Assembly (NCBI RefSeq): GCF_004135405.1
Contig: NZ_CP035491.1
Location: 2,542,001-2,606,000, forward strand
Source: Agromyces protaetiae
GTDB lineage: Bacteria; Actinomycetota; Actinomycetes; Actinomycetales; Microbacteriaceae
Length of the DNA stretch: 64,000 nucleotides
Reading direction: 5' to 3'
The notes below the pieces were generated by a model that was not told the origin of the DNA, did not search any database, and saw nothing but the letters and a program-made list of their open reading frames with translations. Shown in pieces: positions 23,491 to 33,411 of the stretch (position 1 is its first letter; each line of letters opens with the position of its first letter). The translations under genes were made by a program, and so were the position numbers.

Positions 23491-25164
23491 ATGTCAGTCG
23501 AACCGCGCACGCCGTCCCAGATCGATCGCATCGCCGAAGGCTGGGTCGACACGCTCGTCGAGTTGCAGCCCACCGTCGGCACGTACATCGGCCGAACCGA
23601 GGCCGACACGCGACTGCCCGACTACTCTCCCGAGGGTCATGAACAGCTCATCGCAGCGACGAGGGCGACGCTCGGCGCGCTTCGGGGCGCAGAGCCCGTC
23701 GACGATGTCGACCGGGTGACGCTCGCCGACCTCGGCGGCGAGCTCGAACTCGAACTCGAGGGGCACGACGCGGGGTTGCACCTGCGCGACCTCAATGTCA
23801 TCGCGAGCCCGGCTCAAGACATCCGCGAGGTCTTCGACCTCATGGCGACCGACACGGTTGACGACTGGGCGCGCATCGCGACGCGACTCGGCGAGGTTCC
23901 CGCGGCGGTCGACGGCTACGTGCAGACGCTGCGGCTCGGCGCCGAGCGGGGGGTCGTCCCCGCCGTCCGCCAAGTGCGGGAGGTCGCTGCACAGGCCCGC
24001 CGCCAGTCGCGGGCCGACGGCTTCTTCGCCGCCTTCGCGTCCGGGGCGAGCGACGGCGGCGCCGGACTCCCCGCGAGCCTCGAGGCCGACCTCACGCGCG
24101 CGGCGTCGGCCGCGGCATCCGCCTACGACCGCCTCGCCGACTTCCTCGACGTCGAACTCGCGCCGCGCGCGGGAGACCGCGACGGCGTCGGCCGCGAGAT
24201 CTACGCATTGCGCTCGCGGCACTTCCTGGGCGCGACGGTCGACCTCGACGAGACGTACGAGTGGGGCATCGAAGAGCTCGCCCGCATGGTCGCCGAGCAG
24301 GAGTCGATCGCGAACGAGATCCTCCCCGGGGCATCCGTTGCCGAAGCCGTGGCGTTCCTCGAGCGCGACCCGTCCCGCAAGCTGCACGGCACCGACGCGC
24401 TCCAGCGCTGGATGCAGGAGACGAGCGACCGGGCCGTCGCCGAGCTCGGTGCCACCCAGTTCGACATCCCCGCCGAGATCCGCACGCTCGAGTGCATGAT
24501 CGCACCGACGCAAGAGGGCGGCATCTACTACACGGGCCCGACCGACGACTTCTCGCGGCCCGGCCGCATGTGGTGGTCGGTGCCCGAGGGTGTCACCGAG
24601 TTCGACACGTGGCGTGAGCTCACGACGGTGTATCACGAGGGCGTACCCGGCCATCACCTGCAGATCGGGCAGGCGGTCGTCAACCGAGCGACGCTCAACA
24701 CCTGGCGGCGTCAGCTCGCCGGCACGTCGGGCCACGCCGAAGGCTGGGCGCTCTATGCCGAACGGCTCATGGAGGAGCTCGGCTACCTCGACGACCCCGC
24801 CGACCGGCTCGGCATGCTCGACGGGCAGCGCATGCGCGCCGCGCGCGTCGTGCTCGACATCGGCGTGCACCTCGGAAAGCCGCGCCCCGACGGCCAAGGC
24901 GTCTGGACGGGCGACTACGCGTTCGAGTTCATGGGGCAGAACGTCGCGATGAACGACGAGTTCGTGCGGTTCGAGGTCAATCGCTACCTCGGGTGGCCGG
25001 GGCAGGCGCCGTCGTACAAGGTCGGTCAGCGCATCTGGGAGCAGCTCCGCGACGACACGCGCGCGCGTGAAGGGGCGGCGTTCGACATCCGGGCGTTCCA
25101 CAAGCGCGCGCTCGACCTCGGCGGCGTGGGGCTCGACACGCTCCGTTCGGCCCTGCTCGGGTAG
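23491..25164 (+). CDS. DUF885 family protein, putative zinc peptidase
   Basis: A 557-residue soluble protein of the DUF885 family. Near the C-terminus it has VYHEGVPGHHLQIGQ, an HExxH-like zinc site variant (HEGVPGHH), followed by SGHAEGWALYAERLMEELG, which supplies a further Glu. Together these resemble the gluzincin arrangement. Substrates are unknown; the family is often annotated as a carboxypeptidase-like or lipoprotein metallohydrolase. I see no signal peptide, so it is probably cytoplasmic. The start at ATG 23491 follows a TAGGCT box; an in-frame ATG at 23470 lies upstream of that box and would not be transcribed. It stands alone between polA and rpsA. Confidence 0.85.
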   Translation: MSVEPRTPSQIDRIAEGWVDTLVELQPTVGTYIGRTEADTRLPDYSPEGHEQLIAATRATLGALRGAEPVDDVDRVTLADLGGELELELEGHDAGLHLRDLNVIASPAQDIREVFDLMATDTVDDWARIATRLGEVPAAVDGYVQTLRLGAERGVVPAVRQVREVAAQARRQSRADGFFAAFASGASDGGAGLPASLEADLTRAASAAASAYDRLADFLDVELAPRAGDRDGVGREIYALRSRHFLGATVDLDETYEWGIEELARMVAEQESIANEILPGASVAEAVAFLERDPSRKLHGTDALQRWMQETSDRAVAELGATQFDIPAEIRTLECMIAPTQEGGIYYTGPTDDFSRPGRMWWSVPEGVTEFDTWRELTTVYHEGVPGHHLQIGQAVVNRATLNTWRRQLAGTSGHAEGWALYAERLMEELGYLDDPADRLGMLDGQRMRAARVVLDIGVHLGKPRPDGQGVWTGDYAFEFMGQNVAMNDEFVRFEVNRYLGWPGQAPSYKVGQRIWEQLRDDTRAREGAAFDIRAFHKRALDLGGVGLDTLRSALLG

Positions 25165-25206
25165 CCTCGCGCCGCCGGACGGCGAACCGGGACGTTCGCT
25201 GACAGT

Positions 25207-25236
25207 TTGCCGATGAGGGCCGAAATCCGGTACGCT
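25207..25236 (+). promoter_or_regulatory. Promoter of rpsA
   Basis: TTGCCG (25207-25212), 18 bases, TACGCT (25231-25236). The start point would be near 25243, giving a leader of about 100 bases. The leader opens with a small hairpin, GTCAC-TCTT-GTGAC (25242-25255), and is clearly more AT-rich than its surroundings. Confidence 0.6.
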
Positions 25237-25345
25237 AGAACGTCACTCTTGTGACATCCATGTCCGCATGCCCATCGCGGAACCAACAATTCAGCTCGAC
25301 TTTTCGGCGATGGGCCTGATTCTGTCCATTCGGAGCATCCACTAC

Positions 25346-26797
25346 ATGACCACCGTAACGACCAAGGCGCCCAAGCAGGTCGCGATCAACGACATCGGTT
25401 CTGCTGACGATTTCCTCGCCGCGGTCGAGAAGACGCTTAAGTTCTTCAACGACGGCGACCTCATCGAAGGCACCGTCGTGAAGATCGACCGCGACGAGGT
25501 CCTCCTCGACGTCGGCTACAAGACCGAGGGTGTCATCCCCTCGCGCGAGCTTTCCATCAAGCACGACGTCGACCCCAGCGAGGTCGTCGAGGTCGGCGAC
25601 ACCGTCGAGGCGCTCGTTCTCCAGAAGGAGGACAAAGAAGGCCGCCTCATCCTGTCCAAGAAGCGTGCGCAGTACGAGCGCGCGTGGGGCGACGTCGAGA
25701 AGATCAAGGAGTCCGACGGCGTCGTGACCGGTTCGGTCATCGAGGTCGTCAAGGGCGGCCTCATCGTCGACATCGGCCTCCGCGGCTTCCTCCCGGCATC
25801 GCTCATCGAGCTCCGCCGTGTGCGCGACCTCACGCCGTACCTCGGCCAGGAGATCGAGGCGAAGATCCTCGAGCTCGACAAGAACCGCAACAACGTCGTC
25901 CTCTCGCGCCGCGCGCTCCTCGAGCAGACGCAGTCCGAGTCGCGTTCGACGTTCCTCGCGAACCTCCACCCGGGCCAGGTCCGCAAGGGTGTCATCTCCT
26001 CGATCGTCAACTTCGGTGCGTTCGTCGACCTCGGCGGTGTGGACGGCCTCGTGCACGTCTCCGAGCTGTCGTGGAAGCACATCGAGCACGCCAGCGAGGT
26101 CGTCGAGGTCGGCCAGGAGGTCACCGTCGAGGTGCTCTCCGTCGAGCTCGACCGCGAGCGCGTCTCGCTGTCGCTCAAGGCGACGCAGGAGGACCCCTGG
26201 CAGGTCTTCGCCCGCACGCACGCGATCGGCCAGGTCGCACCGGGCAAGGTCACCAAGCTCGTTCCGTTCGGTGCGTTCGTGCGCGTCGCAGACGGCATCG
26301 AGGGCCTCGTGCACATCTCGGAGCTCTCGGCCAAGCACGTCGAGCTCGCCGAGCAGGTCGTGTCGGTCGGCGAAGAGGTCTTCGTCAAGGTCATCGACAT
26401 CGACCTCGAGCGTCGCCGCATCTCGCTCTCGCTCAAGCAGGCGAACGAGGGCGTCGACCCCGAGGGCACCGAGTTCGACCCGGCGCTCTACGGCATGCTC
26501 ACGGAGTACGACGAGCAGGGCAACTACAAGTTCCCCGAGGGCTTCGACCCCGAGACGAACGAGTGGCGCGAAGGCTTCGAGGCCGCCCGCGAGGCGTGGG
26601 AGCAGGAGTACGCTGCAGCCCAGGCCCGCTGGGAGGCCCACAAGAAGCAGGTCGCGTCGTCGCAGGCCGCTCAGGCTGCCGACGACTCGTTCTCGTCGGG
26701 CACGTCGTCGTTCTCGAGCGAGTCCGCTTCGGGCGGCACCCTCGCCGACGACGCTTCGCTCGCGGCGCTGCGCGAGAAGCTCTCGAGCAACAACTAA
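25346..26797 (+). CDS. rpsA: 30S ribosomal protein S1
   Basis: S1 binds mRNA on the 30S subunit and helps place structured messages. The 483-residue protein has four S1 OB-fold repeats (about residues 37-106, 124-190, 209-277 and 294-363), for example EGTVVKIDRDEVLLDVGYK and KGVISSIVNFGAFVDLGG. Actinobacterial S1 typically has four repeats, against six in E. coli. The C-terminus is a low-complexity Ser/Ala/Gln-rich tail. I chose ATG 25346 (MTTVTTKAPKQVAINDIGS), preceded by GGAG; the in-frame ATG at 25268 lies in the leader and would add 26 non-conserved residues. Confidence 0.96.
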   Translation: MTTVTTKAPKQVAINDIGSADDFLAAVEKTLKFFNDGDLIEGTVVKIDRDEVLLDVGYKTEGVIPSRELSIKHDVDPSEVVEVGDTVEALVLQKEDKEGRLILSKKRAQYERAWGDVEKIKESDGVVTGSVIEVVKGGLIVDIGLRGFLPASLIELRRVRDLTPYLGQEIEAKILELDKNRNNVVLSRRALLEQTQSESRSTFLANLHPGQVRKGVISSIVNFGAFVDLGGVDGLVHVSELSWKHIEHASEVVEVGQEVTVEVLSVELDRERVSLSLKATQEDPWQVFARTHAIGQVAPGKVTKLVPFGAFVRVADGIEGLVHISELSAKHVELAEQVVSVGEEVFVKVIDIDLERRRISLSLKQANEGVDPEGTEFDPALYGMLTEYDEQGNYKFPEGFDPETNEWREGFEAAREAWEQEYAAAQARWEAHKKQVASSQAAQAADDSFSSGTSSFSSESASGGTLADDASLAALREKLSSNN

Positions 26798-26827
26798 GCA
26801 CCATCCCGTCGCTGCAAGGCGATCAAC

Positions 26828-26868
26828 GGAAGGCCGGTCCCGATTCGGGGCCGGCCTTCCGGCGTTTC
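26828..26868 (+). terminator. Terminator after rpsA, possibly bidirectional
   Basis: Arms GGAAGGCCGG (26828-26837) and CCGGCCTTCC (26851-26860) pair perfectly, with an inner CCC/GGG extension and a short loop; GGCGTTTCC follows. It lies between the convergent rpsA and DUF4126 genes. Confidence 0.75.
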
Positions 26869-26917
26869 CTCTGAGCTGCGTCGTGGGCCGGAGCGCGGCT
26901 CAGGATCGGGGCGCGCG

Positions 26918-27526
26918 TCACGCGCTGTCGGTCGCAGCTCGCTTCGCCGCTCTCCGCGCCGCCCGCGTGCGGAGAGCGATGACCGCCGCGACGACGATCG
27001 CGACGACGCCCACGACGACGAGGACGGGCACGAGGATCGCGGCGAACGCGAGCACGGCAGATCCGACATCCTCGACCGTGCTCACGACGGGCGCACCCAA
27101 CCCGGCGGTCGTCGCATTGACGACGGGACGAGCGAGTGCCTTGACGAGGTGGACGCCGAGCGCGAGTGCCGCGCCGATCGCGATGGGGATCCACTGGTCG
27201 GAGGCGAAGAAGGCTTCGGGGTCGGTGACGGCGACGGTCGTCGCTCCGGTGCCCGAGCCGAAGGCGAGTCCGCCGGCGGTCGGCCGCACGATCGTCTGCA
27301 CGACGTCGTTGACGCTGTCGAGTCCGGGCACCTTGTCGGCGACGATCTCGACGATGAGGAGGACGACGAGGATGAGCAGCACCCATTCGTTCGCGAGCCA
27401 CGCCCACGCGGGCGGAAGTTCGACGAGGCCGGTGAATCGGTCGAGCGCGCCAAGGACGACGAGCGGGATCCACGCGTTGAGACCTGCCGCGAGGGCCAGA
27501 CCGGTGCCGGCGAGCAGTTCGAGCAT
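26918..27526 (-). CDS. DUF4126 family membrane protein
   Basis: A 202-residue protein with about five hydrophobic segments and the family opening LALAAGLNAWIPLVVLGALDRF. A polar loop holds DKVPGLDSVNDVVQTIVRP, and the tail is short and Arg/Lys-rich. The function of DUF4126 proteins is unknown to me. The minus-strand start has an excellent ribosome binding site (GGAGG, 9-base spacing). It is convergent with rpsA and divergent from coaE, so it is a single-gene unit embedded in a conserved plus-strand block. Confidence 0.85.
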   Translation of the reverse strand: MLELLAGTGLALAAGLNAWIPLVVLGALDRFTGLVELPPAWAWLANEWVLLILVVLLIVEIVADKVPGLDSVNDVVQTIVRPTAGGLAFGSGTGATTVAVTDPEAFFASDQWIPIAIGAALALGVHLVKALARPVVNATTAGLGAPVVSTVEDVGSAVLAFAAILVPVLVVVGVVAIVVAAVIALRTRAARRAAKRAATDSA

Positions 27527-27579
27527 TGACGGATGCCTCCTGCCGGAAGTCTTCCACGGCCGGGCGTCCCGCGCGGCGA

Positions 27580-27585
27580 TAGCAT
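27580..27585 (+). promoter_or_regulatory. -10 element of coaE, leaderless type
   Basis: TAGCAT ends 6 bases before the GTG of coaE. Confidence 0.5.
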
Positions 27586-27591
27586 GACATC

Positions 27592-28212
27592 GTGTACCTC
27601 ATCGGACTCACCGGCGGCATCGCGTCGGGCAAATCGACCGTGGCCCGCCGTCTCTTCGCGCACGGCGCCGTGCACCTCGATGCCGATCAGCTTGCACGGC
27701 GCGTCGTCGAGCCCGGCACGCCGGCGCTCGCGGCGATCGTCGCGGAGTTCGGCGAGGCGGTGCTCCAGCCCGACGGCATGCTCGATCGGGCGAAGCTCGG
27801 CGAGATCGTCTTCCACGACGAGGCTGCCCGCGAGAAGCTCAACGCGATCGTGCACCCCGCGGTGCGTACGCTCGCGGGAAAGCTCATCGCGAAGGCCGAG
27901 GCGGAGAATTCCGATGCAGTGGTCGTCTACGACGTGCCGCTCCTCGTCGAGGCGCGGGTGGATCATCCGTTCGATCTCGTCGTCGTGACGAGTGCGGGGC
28001 GTCACGAGCAGGTCAAGCGACTCGTCGAGGAGCGCGGTCTCGACCCGATCCAGGCTGAGGCGCGGGTCGATTCGCAGGCGTCCGACGATGAGCGCCGGGC
28101 GATCGCCGACGTCGTCATCGACACCTCGGGGGCGCTCGCGCACACCATGAGTCAGGCGGACGCGCTCTGGGCGCGGATCGTCGCGGAACGGGCCGCCAAA
28201 GCGCAGGGCTGA
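27592..28212 (+). CDS. coaE: Dephospho-CoA kinase
   Basis: It phosphorylates the 3'-OH of dephospho-CoA, the last step of coenzyme A synthesis. The 206-residue protein has the P-loop LTGGIASGKST at residues 6-16, LDADQLARRVVEPGTPA, and the substrate-lid region VVVYDVPLLVE. Unlike the M. tuberculosis enzyme, it lacks the C-terminal UPF0157 extension. The GTG start follows TAGCAT at leaderless spacing. It precedes uvrB by 106 bases. Confidence 0.95.
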   Translation: MYLIGLTGGIASGKSTVARRLFAHGAVHLDADQLARRVVEPGTPALAAIVAEFGEAVLQPDGMLDRAKLGEIVFHDEAAREKLNAIVHPAVRTLAGKLIAKAEAENSDAVVVYDVPLLVEARVDHPFDLVVVTSAGRHEQVKRLVEERGLDPIQAEARVDSQASDDERRAIADVVIDTSGALAHTMSQADALWARIVAERAAKAQG

Positions 28213-28305
28213 GGCGCAAGGGATGACTCCGGGCCCGCCTTCCTCGTCGACGCAGGTCTTCCTCGGCTGAGGGCGAACACCGGCCGGCGTGTCGGAGGGT
28301 GCGCC

Positions 28306-28311
28306 TACGCT
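28306..28311 (+). promoter_or_regulatory. -10 element of uvrB, leaderless type
   Basis: TACGCT ends 7 bases before the uvrB ATG. The spacer GGAAGGC contains GGAAGG, so a conventional ribosome binding site on a longer transcript is also possible. I see no SOS box upstream of uvrB. Confidence 0.5.
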
Positions 28312-28318
28312 GGAAGGC

Positions 28319-30385
28319 ATGCAGTCCACGCGTTCCGTGCGCCCGTTCGAGGTCGTGAGCGAGTACTCCCCGTCGGGCGATCAGCCCGCGGCGATCGCCG
28401 AACTCGCCGCCCGCATCAATGCCGGTGAGACCGATGTCGTGCTGCTCGGCGCAACGGGCACGGGCAAGTCGGCGACGACGGCGTGGCTCATCGAGCAGGT
28501 GCAGCGCCCGACGCTCGTGCTCGCGCACAACAAGACCCTCGCGGCACAGCTGACGAACGAGTTCCGCGAGCTCATGCCGAACAACGCGGTCGAGTACTTC
28601 GTGTCGTACTACGACTACTACCAGCCAGAGGCCTACGTGCCCCAGACCGACACCTTCATCGAGAAGGACTCGTCGATCAACGCCGAGGTCGAGCGGTTGC
28701 GTCACTCGACGACGAACTCGCTCCTCAGCCGGCGCGACGTCGTCGTCGTGTCGACGGTCTCGTGCATCTACGGTCTCGGCACGCCCGAAGAGTACTTGGC
28801 GGCGATGATGCCGCTCCAGGTCGGGCAGCGCGTCGATCGTGACTGGCTCATCCGCAAGTTCGTGTCGATGCAGTACCAGCGCAACGACGTCGACTTCTCG
28901 CGCGGCACGTTCCGGGTTCGGGGCGACACGATCGAGATCATCCCCGTCTATGAAGAACTCGCGATCCGCATCGAGATGTTCGGCGACGAGGTCGAGGCGC
29001 TCTACAGTCTCCATCCGCTCACAGGGCAGGTCGTCGCGAAGCTCGACGCGGTGCCGGTGTTCCCCGGCTCGCACTACGTGGCATCCACCGATGTCATGCA
29101 GCGCGCGATCGGCACCATCCGCGACGAACTCGACGAGCGTCTGCAAGAGCTCGAGCGCGAGGGAAAGCTGCTCGAAGCGCAGCGGCTGCGCATGCGCACG
29201 ACGTTCGACCTCGAGATGATGGAGCAGATCGGGTTCTGCTCGGGCATCGAGAACTACTCGCGCCACATCGACGGGCGTGAAGCGGGGGAGCCGCCTCATT
29301 GCCTGCTCGACTACTTCCCCGACGATTTCCTCGTCGTCATCGACGAGTCGCACGTGACGGTGCCGCAGATCGGCGCGATGTACGAGGGCGACTCGTCGCG
29401 CAAGCGCACGCTCGTCGAGCACGGATTCCGACTTCCGAGCGCGCTCGACAACCGCCCGCTCAAGTGGAACGAATTCAAAGACCGCGTCGGGCAGACCGTC
29501 TACCTCTCGGCGACCCCCGGCAAGTACGAGTTCGGCGTCGCCGACGGCGTCGTCGAACAGATCATCCGCCCGACGGGCCTCGTCGATCCGCAGATCGTCG
29601 TCAAGCCGTCGAAGGGGCAGATCGACGACCTCCTCGAAGAGATCCGCGTCCGCGCGGAGCGCGACGAGCGCGTACTCGTCACGACGCTGACCAAGCGCAT
29701 GGCCGAGGAGCTCACCGACTATCTCACCGAGGCCGGTGTGCGCGTGCGGTACCTCCACTCCGACGTCGACACACTCCGCCGCGTCGAGCTGCTCACCGAA
29801 CTCCGCGCGGGCGTATACGACGTGCTCGTCGGCATCAATCTCCTGCGCGAGGGACTTGACCTGCCCGAGGTCTCGCTCGTCGCGATCCTCGACGCCGACA
29901 AAGAGGGGTTCCTGCGCTCGTCGACCTCGCTCATCCAGACGATCGGGCGCGCCGCACGAAACGTGTCGGGCGAGGTGCACATGTACGCCGATGTGCTGAC
30001 CGACTCGATGAACAGCGCGATCGACGAGACGAACCGACGACGCGACAAGCAGCTCGAGTACAACCGCGTCAACGGGATCGATCCGCAGCCGCTGCGTAAG
30101 CGCATCGCCGACATCACAGAGGTGCTCGCTCGCGAAGAGGCCGATACCGCGAAGCTCCTCGCCGGACGCGACGCGCGGCAGAAGTCGCCCGTTCCCTCGG
30201 GCAAGCGCGAGGGCATCGCCTCGGCAGGGGCCGACAACCTCGAAGAGCTCATCCGCGATCTCAACGAGCAGATGCTGGAGGCGGCCGGCGAGTTGAAGTT
30301 CGAACTCGCGGCGCGCTTGCGCGACGAGGTATCGGAGTTGAAGCGCGAGTTGCGGCAGATGGAGAAGGCCGGGCACCTGGGCTGA
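28319..30385 (+). CDS. uvrB: Excinuclease ABC subunit B
   Basis: UvrB verifies DNA damage delivered by UvrA and positions UvrC for incision. The 688-residue protein has Walker [16 protein letters not shown] (residues 42-56) and the beta-hairpin region [14 protein letters not shown]. It also has the DEAD-like motif VVIDESHVT, helicase motif [11 protein letters not shown], and a C-terminal UVR motif binding UvrC (about residues 642-677). The start ATG 28319 gives the standard N-terminus; the upstream in-frame start at 28289 lies before the -10 box. uvrA and uvrC follow on the same strand. Confidence 0.97.
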   Translation: MQSTRSVRPFEVVSEYSPSGDQPAAIAELAARINAGETDVVLLGATGTGKSATTAWLIEQVQRPTLVLAHNKTLAAQLTNEFRELMPNNAVEYFVSYYDYYQPEAYVPQTDTFIEKDSSINAEVERLRHSTTNSLLSRRDVVVVSTVSCIYGLGTPEEYLAAMMPLQVGQRVDRDWLIRKFVSMQYQRNDVDFSRGTFRVRGDTIEIIPVYEELAIRIEMFGDEVEALYSLHPLTGQVVAKLDAVPVFPGSHYVASTDVMQRAIGTIRDELDERLQELEREGKLLEAQRLRMRTTFDLEMMEQIGFCSGIENYSRHIDGREAGEPPHCLLDYFPDDFLVVIDESHVTVPQIGAMYEGDSSRKRTLVEHGFRLPSALDNRPLKWNEFKDRVGQTVYLSATPGKYEFGVADGVVEQIIRPTGLVDPQIVVKPSKGQIDDLLEEIRVRAERDERVLVTTLTKRMAEELTDYLTEAGVRVRYLHSDVDTLRRVELLTELRAGVYDVLVGINLLREGLDLPEVSLVAILDADKEGFLRSSTSLIQTIGRAARNVSGEVHMYADVLTDSMNSAIDETNRRRDKQLEYNRVNGIDPQPLRKRIADITEVLAREEADTAKLLAGRDARQKSPVPSGKREGIASAGADNLEELIRDLNEQMLEAAGELKFELAARLRDEVSELKRELRQMEKAGHLG

Positions 30386-30426
30386 GTCCGTCCGGTGGCG
30401 TCGTTCGAGGCATCCGTTCCTCGAAT

Positions 30427-30440
30427 CGAACGAATGTTCG
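30427..30440 (+). promoter_or_regulatory. SOS (LexA) box upstream of uvrA
   Basis: CGAACGAATGTTCG matches the actinobacterial and Bacillus type SOS consensus CGAAC-N4-GTTCG perfectly. It lies 45 bases before the TACACT -10 box of uvrA, so LexA bound here could block uvrA transcription until DNA damage. Confidence 0.8.
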
Positions 30441-30442
30441 CT

Positions 30443-30460
30443 GAGAGCGCGAGCGCTCTC
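30443..30460. promoter_or_regulatory. Second palindrome in the uvrA control region
   Basis: GAGAGCGC-GA-GCGCTCTC, perfect 8-base arms with a 2-base centre, begins three bases after the SOS box and ends 24 bases before the -10 hexamer. It occupies the -35 region. It could be an operator for another regulator, or a hairpin in read-through RNA from uvrB. Confidence 0.45.
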
Positions 30461-30484
30461 GGCATCCTTGTCGGTGGCTCTCTC

Positions 30485-30490
30485 TACACT
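30485..30490 (+). promoter_or_regulatory. -10 element of uvrA, leaderless type
   Basis: TACACT ends 6 bases before the uvrA GTG. No good -35 hexamer is visible at 16-18 bases. Confidence 0.55.
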
Positions 30491-30496
30491 CGAAGG

Positions 30497-33385
30497 GTGC
30501 CTGTTTCACGTCTCGACACCCATGCCCATTTGAGTGTTCGCGGTGCCCGCGTGCACAATCTGCGCAACGTCGACGTCGAGATCCCGCGCGACGCGATGGT
30601 CGTCTTCACGGGTCTGTCGGGGTCCGGCAAGTCGTCGCTCGCGTTCGACACGATCTTCGCCGAGGGTCAGCGCCGCTACGTCGAATCGCTGTCCGCGTAT
30701 GCGCGGCAGTTCCTCGGGCAGGTCGACCGTCCCGACGTCGACTTCATCGAGGGGTTGAGCCCGGCCGTCTCGATCGACCAGAAGTCGACGAACCGCAACC
30801 CGCGGTCGACGGTGGGCACCATCACCGAGATCTACGACTACATGCGCCTCCTGTGGGCGCGCATCGGCGTGCCGCACTGTCCGGTCTGCGGCGAGCGCAT
30901 CCAGCGGCAGACGGTGCAGCAGATCGCCGATCAGCTCATGGAGCTGCCCGAGGGCACGCGCTTCCAGGTGCTGAGCCCCGTCGTGTCGAAGAAGAAGGGC
31001 GAGTTCGTCGACCTCTTCCGCGACCTCGGCTCGCAGGGATACACGCGTGCGGTCGTCGACGGCGAGGTCGTCCGGCTCGACGAGCCGCCGACGCTCAAGA
31101 AGCAGGTCAAGCACGACATCTCGGTCGTGATCGACCGACTCGTCTCATCGCCCGATCTGCTCGGTCGGCTGACCGACTCGCTCGAGACCGCCCTGCGCCT
31201 CACCGACGGCCTCGTGCAGGTCAACTACGTCGATCGCGAGGGCGACGACGCGTGGCAGACGTTCTCCGAGAAGCTGTCCTGCCCGAACCAGCACCCCATC
31301 GCGCTCACCGAGATCGAGCCGCGCACGTTCTCGTTCAATGCTCCGTTCGGCGCATGCCCCGAGTGCTCGGGCCTCGGCACGCGCATGTCGGTCGACGAGG
31401 ACCTCTTGCTCGGCGATCCGTCGCTCAGCATCGCCGACGGCGTCATCCTGCCGTGGACCTCGCAGGGCAAGAGCCTCTACAACTACTACGAGAAGCTCCT
31501 CGACGGGCTCGCGCACGACCTCGGGTTCTCGCTCGACACTCCGTGGGAACAACTCGACGAGCGGGCGCAGGCGGCCGTGCTCCGCGGCGAGAACTTCGAA
31601 GTGCGGGTTCGTTGGCGCAATCGCTACGGCCGCGAGATGACCTACACGTCGGGCTTCGAGGGCGTCGTCCCCTACATCGAGCGCCAGTACGCGCAGGCCG
31701 AGACCGACGTGCAGCGAGCGAGGTGGGCCGAGTACCTCCGCGAGGTGCCGTGCCCCGTCTGCGACGGCGACCGCCTCAAGCCCGAGGTGCTCGCGGTGCT
31801 CGTGCACGAGGCATCCATCGCGGATGTCACGCGACTCAGCCTCACCGACGCGCGGGCCTTCATGGACCGACTCGAACTCACGGAGCGCGAGCAGGCGATC
31901 GCCGCGCAGGTTCTCCGCGAGATCAAGCTTCGCCTCGACTTCCTCATCCGGGTCGGGCTCAGCTATCTCGACCTCGCGCGTGCCGCGGGCACGCTCTCGG
32001 GCGGCGAGGCGCAGCGCATCCGCCTCGCGACGCAGATCGGCTCGGGCCTCACGGGCGTGCTCTACGTGCTCGACGAGCCGAGCATCGGTCTCCACCAGCG
32101 CGACAACCGACGCCTCATCGAGACCCTCGTGGCGCTCCGCGACCTCGGCAACACGCTCATCGTCGTCGAGCACGACGAAGACACCATCCGCACGGCCGAC
32201 TGGATCGTCGACATCGGTCCGGGCGCAGGCGTCAACGGCGGCACGGTCGTCCACTCGGGCGACTACGCGACCCTGCTGAAGAACCGCGAGTCGCTCACGG
32301 CCGACTACCTGTCGGGTCGCAAAGAGATCGGCATCCCCGCGAAGCGGCGACCGATCGACCCCGAGCGGAAGATCACGGTCGAGGGCGCCGAGGCGAACAA
32401 CCTCCGCAAGGTCGACGTCGCGTTCCCGCTCGGCACGTTCACTGCGGTGACCGGTGTGAGCGGTTCGGGCAAGTCCTCGCTCGTCAACGACATCCTCTAC
32501 CGGGTGCTCGCCAACAAGTTGAACGGCGCCCGAAAGGTTCCGGGCAAGCACCGCCGAGTCACGGGGCTCGAGCAGCTCGACAAGGTCGTGCACGTCGACC
32601 AGGCGCCGATCGGCCGTACGCCGCGGTCGAATCCTGCGACGTACACGGGCGTGTTCGATCGCATCCGTACGCTCTTCGCCGAGACCGTCGAGGCGAAGGC
32701 ACGCGGCTATCTTCCGGGCCGATTCAGCTTCAACGTCAAGGGCGGCCGCTGCGAGGCATGCGCGGGCGACGGCACGATCAAGATCGAGATGAACTTCCTG
32801 CCCGACGTGTATGTGGCGTGCGAGGTGTGCGGCGGCAAGCGGTACAACCGCGAGACCCTCCAGGTGCACTACAAGGGCAAGAACATCTCCGAGGTGCTCG
32901 AGATGCCGATCAGCGAAGCGGCCGACTTCTTCGAGCCGATCTCGGCGATCCACCGGTACCTGAAGACGCTCGTCGACGTCGGACTCGGCTACGTGCAGCT
33001 CGGCCAGAGCGCAACGACGCTGTCTGGCGGCGAGGCGCAGCGCGTCAAGCTCGCGACCGAGCTCCAGCGTCGATCGAACGGCCGCAGCGTGTACGTGCTC
33101 GACGAGCCGACGACGGGTCTGCACTTCGAAGACGTGCGGAAGCTCCTGAAGGTGCTCGGAAAGCTCGTCGACAAGGGCAACACGGTCATCGTCATCGAGC
33201 ACAACCTCGACGTCATCAAGTCGGCCGACTGGGTCATCGACCTCGGGCCCGAGGGCGGGTCGGGCGGCGGCACGATCCTTGCGACGGGCACCCCCGAGCA
33301 GGTCGCCGACGTGCACGAGAGCCACACGGGGTACTTCCTGCGAGAGATCTTCGACGTGCACGGGCGCGCCGAGGTCGCGAGCTAG
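30497..33385 (+). CDS. uvrA: Excinuclease ABC subunit A
   Basis: UvrA is the damage-sensing ATPase of nucleotide excision repair. The 962-residue protein has two ABC ATPase modules: Walker [10 protein letters not shown] (residues 39-47) and GVSGSGKSS, signature sequences [15 protein letters not shown] and [15 protein letters not shown], and Walker B segments [15 protein letters not shown] and [15 protein letters not shown]. Zinc-finger cysteine pairs are present ([32 protein letters not shown]). GTG 30497 gives the usual N-terminus ([18 protein letters not shown]); a longer in-frame ORF from 30395 runs across the SOS box and promoter and is rejected. Confidence 0.97.
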   Translation: MPVSRLDTHAHLSVRGARVHNLRNVDVEIPRDAMVVFTGLSGSGKSSLAFDTIFAEGQRRYVESLSAYARQFLGQVDRPDVDFIEGLSPAVSIDQKSTNRNPRSTVGTITEIYDYMRLLWARIGVPHCPVCGERIQRQTVQQIADQLMELPEGTRFQVLSPVVSKKKGEFVDLFRDLGSQGYTRAVVDGEVVRLDEPPTLKKQVKHDISVVIDRLVSSPDLLGRLTDSLETALRLTDGLVQVNYVDREGDDAWQTFSEKLSCPNQHPIALTEIEPRTFSFNAPFGACPECSGLGTRMSVDEDLLLGDPSLSIADGVILPWTSQGKSLYNYYEKLLDGLAHDLGFSLDTPWEQLDERAQAAVLRGENFEVRVRWRNRYGREMTYTSGFEGVVPYIERQYAQAETDVQRARWAEYLREVPCPVCDGDRLKPEVLAVLVHEASIADVTRLSLTDARAFMDRLELTEREQAIAAQVLREIKLRLDFLIRVGLSYLDLARAAGTLSGGEAQRIRLATQIGSGLTGVLYVLDEPSIGLHQRDNRRLIETLVALRDLGNTLIVVEHDEDTIRTADWIVDIGPGAGVNGGTVVHSGDYATLLKNRESLTADYLSGRKEIGIPAKRRPIDPERKITVEGAEANNLRKVDVAFPLGTFTAVTGVSGSGKSSLVNDILYRVLANKLNGARKVPGKHRRVTGLEQLDKVVHVDQAPIGRTPRSNPATYTGVFDRIRTLFAETVEAKARGYLPGRFSFNVKGGRCEACAGDGTIKIEMNFLPDVYVACEVCGGKRYNRETLQVHYKGKNISEVLEMPISEAADFFEPISAIHRYLKTLVDVGLGYVQLGQSATTLSGGEAQRVKLATELQRRSNGRSVYVLDEPTTGLHFEDVRKLLKVLGKLVDKGNTVIVIEHNLDVIKSADWVIDLGPEGGSGGGTILATGTPEQVADVHESHTGYFLREIFDVHGRAEVAS

Positions 33386-33411
33386 GCCGGGTCGGGGCAC
33401 ACTCGACGCAG

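Noticed and set aside
25268..25345. 26-residue N-terminal extension of ribosomal protein S1
   Set aside because: It is AT-rich leader DNA without conservation to the family; ATG 25346 has the conserved start and a ribosome binding site.
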